A stretch of DNA of 64,000 nucleotides from Nocardioides seonyuensis (GTDB lineage Bacteria > Actinomycetota > Actinomycetes > Propionibacteriales > Nocardioidaceae): the NCBI RefSeq assembly GCF_004683965.1, contig NZ_CP038436.1:992001-1056000 (forward strand), in the 5' to 3' direction. Of this stretch, positions 61,263 through 64,000 are shown one piece after another. The notes under the pieces were generated by a model. The model saw only the letters and a list, made by a program, of their open reading frames with translations, was not told where the DNA came from and made no database searches. The position numbers and the translations under genes are program-made. Every line of letters begins with the position of its first letter. The stretch's first letter is position 1.

Positions 61263-62777
61263 ATGCCAGCCACCACCGCCACCACCACGCAGCCGGGTTC
61301 TGCTGCTGCGTTGCTGGCGGCCGTGAAGGCCGAGCGCGTTGTCGAGCAGGCCGCGGCTGCCCGGCAGTTGACCTTGGCTGCGGAGTGGGCTGGCCTGCAC
61401 CCACCGGAGTCGATCCACCACGCCGCCGGGTTCACTGTGCCGGGCTGCGAGCACGAAGAACCCCTCGCCGGACCCGGCACCCCGCTGGTCGCGGAGTTCT
61501 GCTGCGCCGAGCTCGGCGCCGTCCTGGGCGTCTCGACCACGGCGGCGAAGCGGCTGATCGGCAACGCCCTCGAGCTCAGGCACCGCCTCCCCCGACTCTG
61601 GAAGGCCGTCCAGTCCGGTCAGGTGCCGGCGTGGCGGGCACGCTTGGTGGCAGAGGCCACCGCCCACGCCTCCCCGGCCCTGCCGATCGAGGCAGCCGGT
61701 TGGGTCGACGCTCAGGTCGCCGCGGTGGCCGGCAAGGTCGGTGCCGCGCAGCTCGACCGGCTGGTCACCGAGGCGATCACCCGGTTCCAGCTCGACACCA
61801 CCGACCCCGACGACGAGAGGTCACCGGGAGAGAACCGGCACGTCACCATCGAGAAGGACATCGTCTCCCGGTGCGGCACCATCTCGGTCAACGCCTCCCT
61901 CGACCTGATCGATGCCCTCGACCTCGACCACACCCTCACCCACCACGCCGCCACACTGAAGGCACTCGGCTCAACCGAGTCCCTCGACGCCCGCCGCGCC
62001 ACCGCCCTCGGCCACCTCGCCCGCACCCAGACCAGCCTCGACCTCGCAGGCCTCCTCGGTCACGACTCCTCGGCGGCTGAGCGGGGTTCGGTGGTTGAGG
62101 ACGGCCAGCCAACTTCCGTGGTTGAGCCGAGTTCGGTGGCTGAGGAGGCGCGCCAGCGCCGTCTCGAAACCCCCGCGGCCCGGCAGCTCGTCCTCCATAT
62201 CCACCTCACCGCAGCCGCAGTCGGCGGCGGGATCGTCTTCGATCACCTCGGTCGGATGGAGGAAGGCATGCGACTCCTCCTCCTCGACCAGGTCAGGTCC
62301 TGGTGCGCCGACTCTCACACCAAGGTGGTCCTCAAGCCCGTCATCGACCTCAATCAGCCGTTGCGAGCCGACGGCTACGCGATTCCCGACCGGATTCGCG
62401 AACGCGTCGTTCTCCGGGACCGGACCTGCGTGTTCCCTCACTGCACCAGGCCAGCCCGGCGCTGCCAGGTCGACCACATCATCCCCTACGACCACGACGC
62501 CGTGTCAGAGGGCAGACCCCAACCCGGGCCAACCGAGACAGCGAACCTCGCGACGTTGTGCACCTTCCACCACCGGCTCAAGACCCACACCGGCTGGCGC
62601 TACACCATGGTCGAGCCCGGGGTCTTCGAGTGGACCAGCCCCCACGGCCACCGCTACCTCCGCGAACACGACGGCACGACCGCGCTCGCCGAGTCTGGTT
62701 TCGAGACAGGACTTCGTCCTTCCTCAACCACCGAACGTCGCCGTCCTTCCTCAACCAGCGAGGGTCAACGACATTGA
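61263..62777 (+). CDS. DUF222 and HNH endonuclease domain protein (13E12 family), copy B
   Basis: A 504-residue near-duplicate of the protein encoded at 30337-31818, with the same DUF222 half and HNH half (RDRTCVFPHCTRPARRCQVD, IIPYDHD, TLCTFHHRLKT). The differences cluster at the first 40 residues, the linker and the tail. The linker (about 275-305) has three VVE/VAE-type segments from tandem repeat units, and the tail reads FETGLRPSSTTERRRPSSTSE from one and a half inverted units. The intact frame in both copies suggests selection for the protein or recent duplication. Confidence 0.88.
   Translation: MPATTATTTQPGSAAALLAAVKAERVVEQAAAARQLTLAAEWAGLHPPESIHHAAGFTVPGCEHEEPLAGPGTPLVAEFCCAELGAVLGVSTTAAKRLIGNALELRHRLPRLWKAVQSGQVPAWRARLVAEATAHASPALPIEAAGWVDAQVAAVAGKVGAAQLDRLVTEAITRFQLDTTDPDDERSPGENRHVTIEKDIVSRCGTISVNASLDLIDALDLDHTLTHHAATLKALGSTESLDARRATALGHLARTQTSLDLAGLLGHDSSAAERGSVVEDGQPTSVVEPSSVAEEARQRRLETPAARQLVLHIHLTAAAVGGGIVFDHLGRMEEGMRLLLLDQVRSWCADSHTKVVLKPVIDLNQPLRADGYAIPDRIRERVVLRDRTCVFPHCTRPARRCQVDHIIPYDHDAVSEGRPQPGPTETANLATLCTFHHRLKTHTGWRYTMVEPGVFEWTSPHGHRYLREHDGTTALAESGFETGLRPSSTTERRRPSSTSEGQRH
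62092..62172 (+). repeat. Compound repeat inside DUF222-HNH copy B linker
   Basis: Three TGGTTGAG/TGGCTGAG starts at about 62092, 62119 and 62137 and one CGTCTCGAAACC end at 62160-62172, all in frame. It is an expanded version of the single unit in copy A. Confidence 0.7.
62697..62757 (-). repeat. Inverted repeat units forming the 3' end of copy B gene
   Basis: A full unit (62697-62730, GGTTTCGAGACAGGAC to CCTCAACCA) plus a partial one (62742-62757), both reverse complements of the upstream units and translated as the C-terminal tail. Confidence 0.8.
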
Positions 62778-62780
62778 CCC

Positions 62781-62826
62781 CGCCCCGCACCCTGCCGCAG
62801 CAGCACTCGGCAGGGGCTGCGGGGCG
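62781..62826. terminator. Hairpin after DUF222-HNH copy B
   Basis: The 17 bases at 62781-62797 (CGCCCCGCA then CCCTGCCG) pair with 62808-62826 (CGGCAGGG then GCTGCGGGGCG), leaving a 2-base bulge and a 10-base loop. It is homologous to the shorter hairpin after copy A and lies just before the menA promoter. Confidence 0.7.
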
Positions 62827-62842
62827 TCCCCGGCCGGGCTGA

Positions 62843-62848
62843 CACAAT
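62843..62848 (+). promoter_or_regulatory. -10 hexamer of leaderless menA
   Basis: CACAAT lies six bases before the GTG at 62855. It matches the -10 pattern at the key A and T positions but lacks the first T. Confidence 0.3.
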
Positions 62849-62854
62849 CCCCCG

Positions 62855-63727
62855 GTGGCATCACCCTCTGACTGGCTGGCCGGAGCCCGCCCACGCACCC
62901 TCCCCGCCGCTGTCGCTCCCGTCCTCGCCGGCACCGGGGTGGCGTCGTACGTCGACGAGGCGGTGTGGTGGAAGGCGGCGCTCGCGCTCGTCGTGAGCCT
63001 GGCGCTCCAGGTGGGTGTCAACTACGCCAACGACTACTCCGACGGGATCCGCGGCACCGACGCGGACCGGGTCGGGCCGATGCGCCTGGTCGGATCCGGC
63101 CGTGCGACTCCAGGGGCGGTGAGGCTCGCCGCCTTCGTCGCGTTCGGCGTCGCAGCCGTCGCGGGTCTCGTCCTGGCTGCGACCACGGTCTGGTGGTTGG
63201 TCGCGGTCGGCGTGGTGTGCGTGCTGGCAGCCTGGTTCTACACCGGCGGGGACAGGCCCTACGGCTACCTCGGCCTGGGCGAGGTCATGGTGTTCGTCTT
63301 CTTCGGGCTCGTCGCCGTGATCGGCACGACGTACGTCCAGACGCTGACGTGGGAGTGGCCCGCCCTCTACGCGGGCATCGGCATCGGCGCCCTGGCCTGC
63401 GCCATCCTCGTCGCCAACAACCTGCGCGACATCCCCACCGATCGAGTGGCCGGCAAGACCACGCTGGCCGTCCGGCTGGGCGACGAGCGCACCCGCTACC
63501 TCTTCGCGTTCCTCGTCCTCGTGGCTGCCGCCGCGGTCGTCGCCGTCGCGGCCGCCACGACGTGGTGGGCGCTCCTCGGCCTGGTGTTCCTGGCGCGTGC
63601 CGCCGCCCCCACCCGCGCGGTGCTGGCCGGTGCCGCGGGTCCCGACCTGATCCCGGTCCTCGCTGCCACCGGCATCGCCGAGGTCGTCTGGGCAATATCG
63701 GTGGCCGTGCCACTCTTCGCTGGCTAG
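62855..63727 (+). CDS. menA: 1,4-dihydroxy-2-naphthoate polyprenyltransferase
   Basis: A UbiA-superfamily membrane enzyme of 290 residues with about eight helices that joins the polyprenyl tail to dihydroxynaphthoate. The first Asp-rich motif is NYANDYSDGIRGTDADR, and the second is NNLRDIPTDRVAGK. WLAGARPRTLPAAVAPVLAGT at the N-terminus is typical of MenA. GTG start. It presumably uses the product of the synthase at 32550 and feeds MenG at 49608. Confidence 0.94.
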   Translation: MASPSDWLAGARPRTLPAAVAPVLAGTGVASYVDEAVWWKAALALVVSLALQVGVNYANDYSDGIRGTDADRVGPMRLVGSGRATPGAVRLAAFVAFGVAAVAGLVLAATTVWWLVAVGVVCVLAAWFYTGGDRPYGYLGLGEVMVFVFFGLVAVIGTTYVQTLTWEWPALYAGIGIGALACAILVANNLRDIPTDRVAGKTTLAVRLGDERTRYLFAFLVLVAAAAVVAVAAATTWWALLGLVFLARAAAPTRAVLAGAAGPDLIPVLAATGIAEVVWAISVAVPLFAG

Positions 63728-63730
63728 CGT
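63725..63730 (+). promoter_or_regulatory. -10 hexamer of leaderless GNAT gene
   Basis: TAGCGT overlaps the menA stop codon and lies six bases before the GTG at 63737. Confidence 0.4.
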
Positions 63731-63736
63731 CGAGGG

Positions 63737-64000
63737 GTGGACTACGAATTCGCGCGTCTTGACCTCGTTGACGAGTCCGACGAGGCGGTCGCTCGTCGAC
63801 AGGGTTTCCTGCAGGCGGTGGTGCGTGGGTTCCACGAAGGCCGGGCCGACGAGGACTTCGAGAAGCACTGGCTCGCCACATCCCGCGCGGACCAGGCGGT
63901 GTGCTCCGGCGCCTGGCTCCCCCCGGGCGAGTTCGGGGCGGGGGCTGTTCCGGTCGCGACCTTCACCAGCTTCGACAAGACCCTCAACGCCGGCCTGGAG
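63737..64000 (+). CDS. GNAT-type acetyltransferase, Eis-like, N-terminal part
   Basis: An open frame from GTG 63737 to the right edge, 88 residues with no stop, too short to be noticed without its C-terminus. VDYEFARLDL, QAVVRGFHEGRADEDFEKHWL and PVATFTSFDKTLNAGLE resemble the start of the Eis-type double-GNAT acetyltransferases of actinobacteria (first strand, the GFH segment, and the strand before the acetyl-CoA loop). The acetyl-CoA-binding loop is beyond the window, so the assignment is tentative. The -10 overlapping the menA stop supports this start. Confidence 0.65.
   Translation, partial: MDYEFARLDLVDESDEAVARRQGFLQAVVRGFHEGRADEDFEKHWLATSRADQAVCSGAWLPPGEFGAGAVPVATFTSFDKTLNAGLE

Larger units (their letters stand above)
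61164..62826 (+). mobile_element. 13E12-type repeat element, copy B
   Basis: The second copy of the element at 30238-31855, in direct orientation. The offset is 30,926 bases both at the element start and at the ATG, so the leaders align without gaps. It inserts between the STAS-gene terminator and menA. Copy B is slightly longer because of extra repeat sequence in the linker and tail of its gene. Confidence 0.7.

Overview
The window is a GC-rich chromosomal segment with tightly packed genes, many GTG starts and frequent 4-base start/stop overlaps. It comes from an aerobic actinobacterium. The menaquinone pathway, the 14-gene NADH dehydrogenase operon with long actinobacterial C-terminal extensions, korAB and two DUF222/HNH (13E12-type) repeat proteins all point to Nocardioides or a close relative in the Propionibacteriales. 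That assignment is an inference from gene content, not from a search.

Layout. 1-4.5 kb: the start of an amidase, a small membrane protein, 3-methyladenine glycosylase I, a pirin, a frameshifted Old Yellow Enzyme reductase and an AAA ATPase. 4.5-10.8 kb: a Bcr/CflA-type exporter, then a homogentisate catabolic locus (hmgA divergent from an unknown gene plus fahA), followed by a phosphodiesterase and a phosphatase. 10.8-12.5 kb: two unrecognised genes with atypical codon use, forming a probable insertion, next to a decayed copy of the 3' end of a nearby MFS gene. 12.5-20.2 kb: a CDF transporter, an MFS protein, a UvrA2-like ATPase, tRNA-Tyr, a YajQ protein, a DUF309 protein, an SCO6745-family protein and a cobalamin-binding protein with a CarH-type photoreceptor signature. 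20.2-25.3 kb: sulfate importer sbp-cysT-cysW-cysA followed by ilvA. 25.5-28.6 kb: korAB. 30.1-31.9 kb and 61.1-62.8 kb: two near-identical repeat elements, each carrying a DUF222-HNH gene. 32.5-49.4 kb: nuoA-N plus a polyprenyl diphosphate synthase, all on the minus strand. 49.6-63.7 kb: menaquinone genes menG, menF, menD, menC, menE and menA, interspersed with a P450, a metallo-hydrolase, a secreted GH16 protein, an MFS transporter, a GAF-ANTAR regulator and an STAS protein. The window ends inside a GNAT gene.

How the genes work together. The central 31 kb is a respiratory block. Complex I feeds electrons to menaquinone. The polyprenyl synthase at the end of the nuo operon supplies the quinone tail, and the men genes make and methylate the naphthoquinone head (menB and menH are not in the window). 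korAB and the homogentisate pathway are carbon inputs. hmgA and fahA lack the usual maleylacetoacetate isomerase gene and instead have an unknown gene overlapping fahA.

Patterns beyond single genes. At least 12 genes begin 6-8 bases after a TA(G/T)NNT-type hexamer with no Shine-Dalgarno, which suggests leaderless transcription and helps choose starts. The octamer GTCGTACG/CGTACGAC occurs at 19 sites that I counted, all inside core-type genes. No complete novel defence or mobile system was found. The best leads are the stand-alone B12 photoreceptor-like protein, the unknown partner of fahA, and the repeat family that has become part of the HNH protein sequences.
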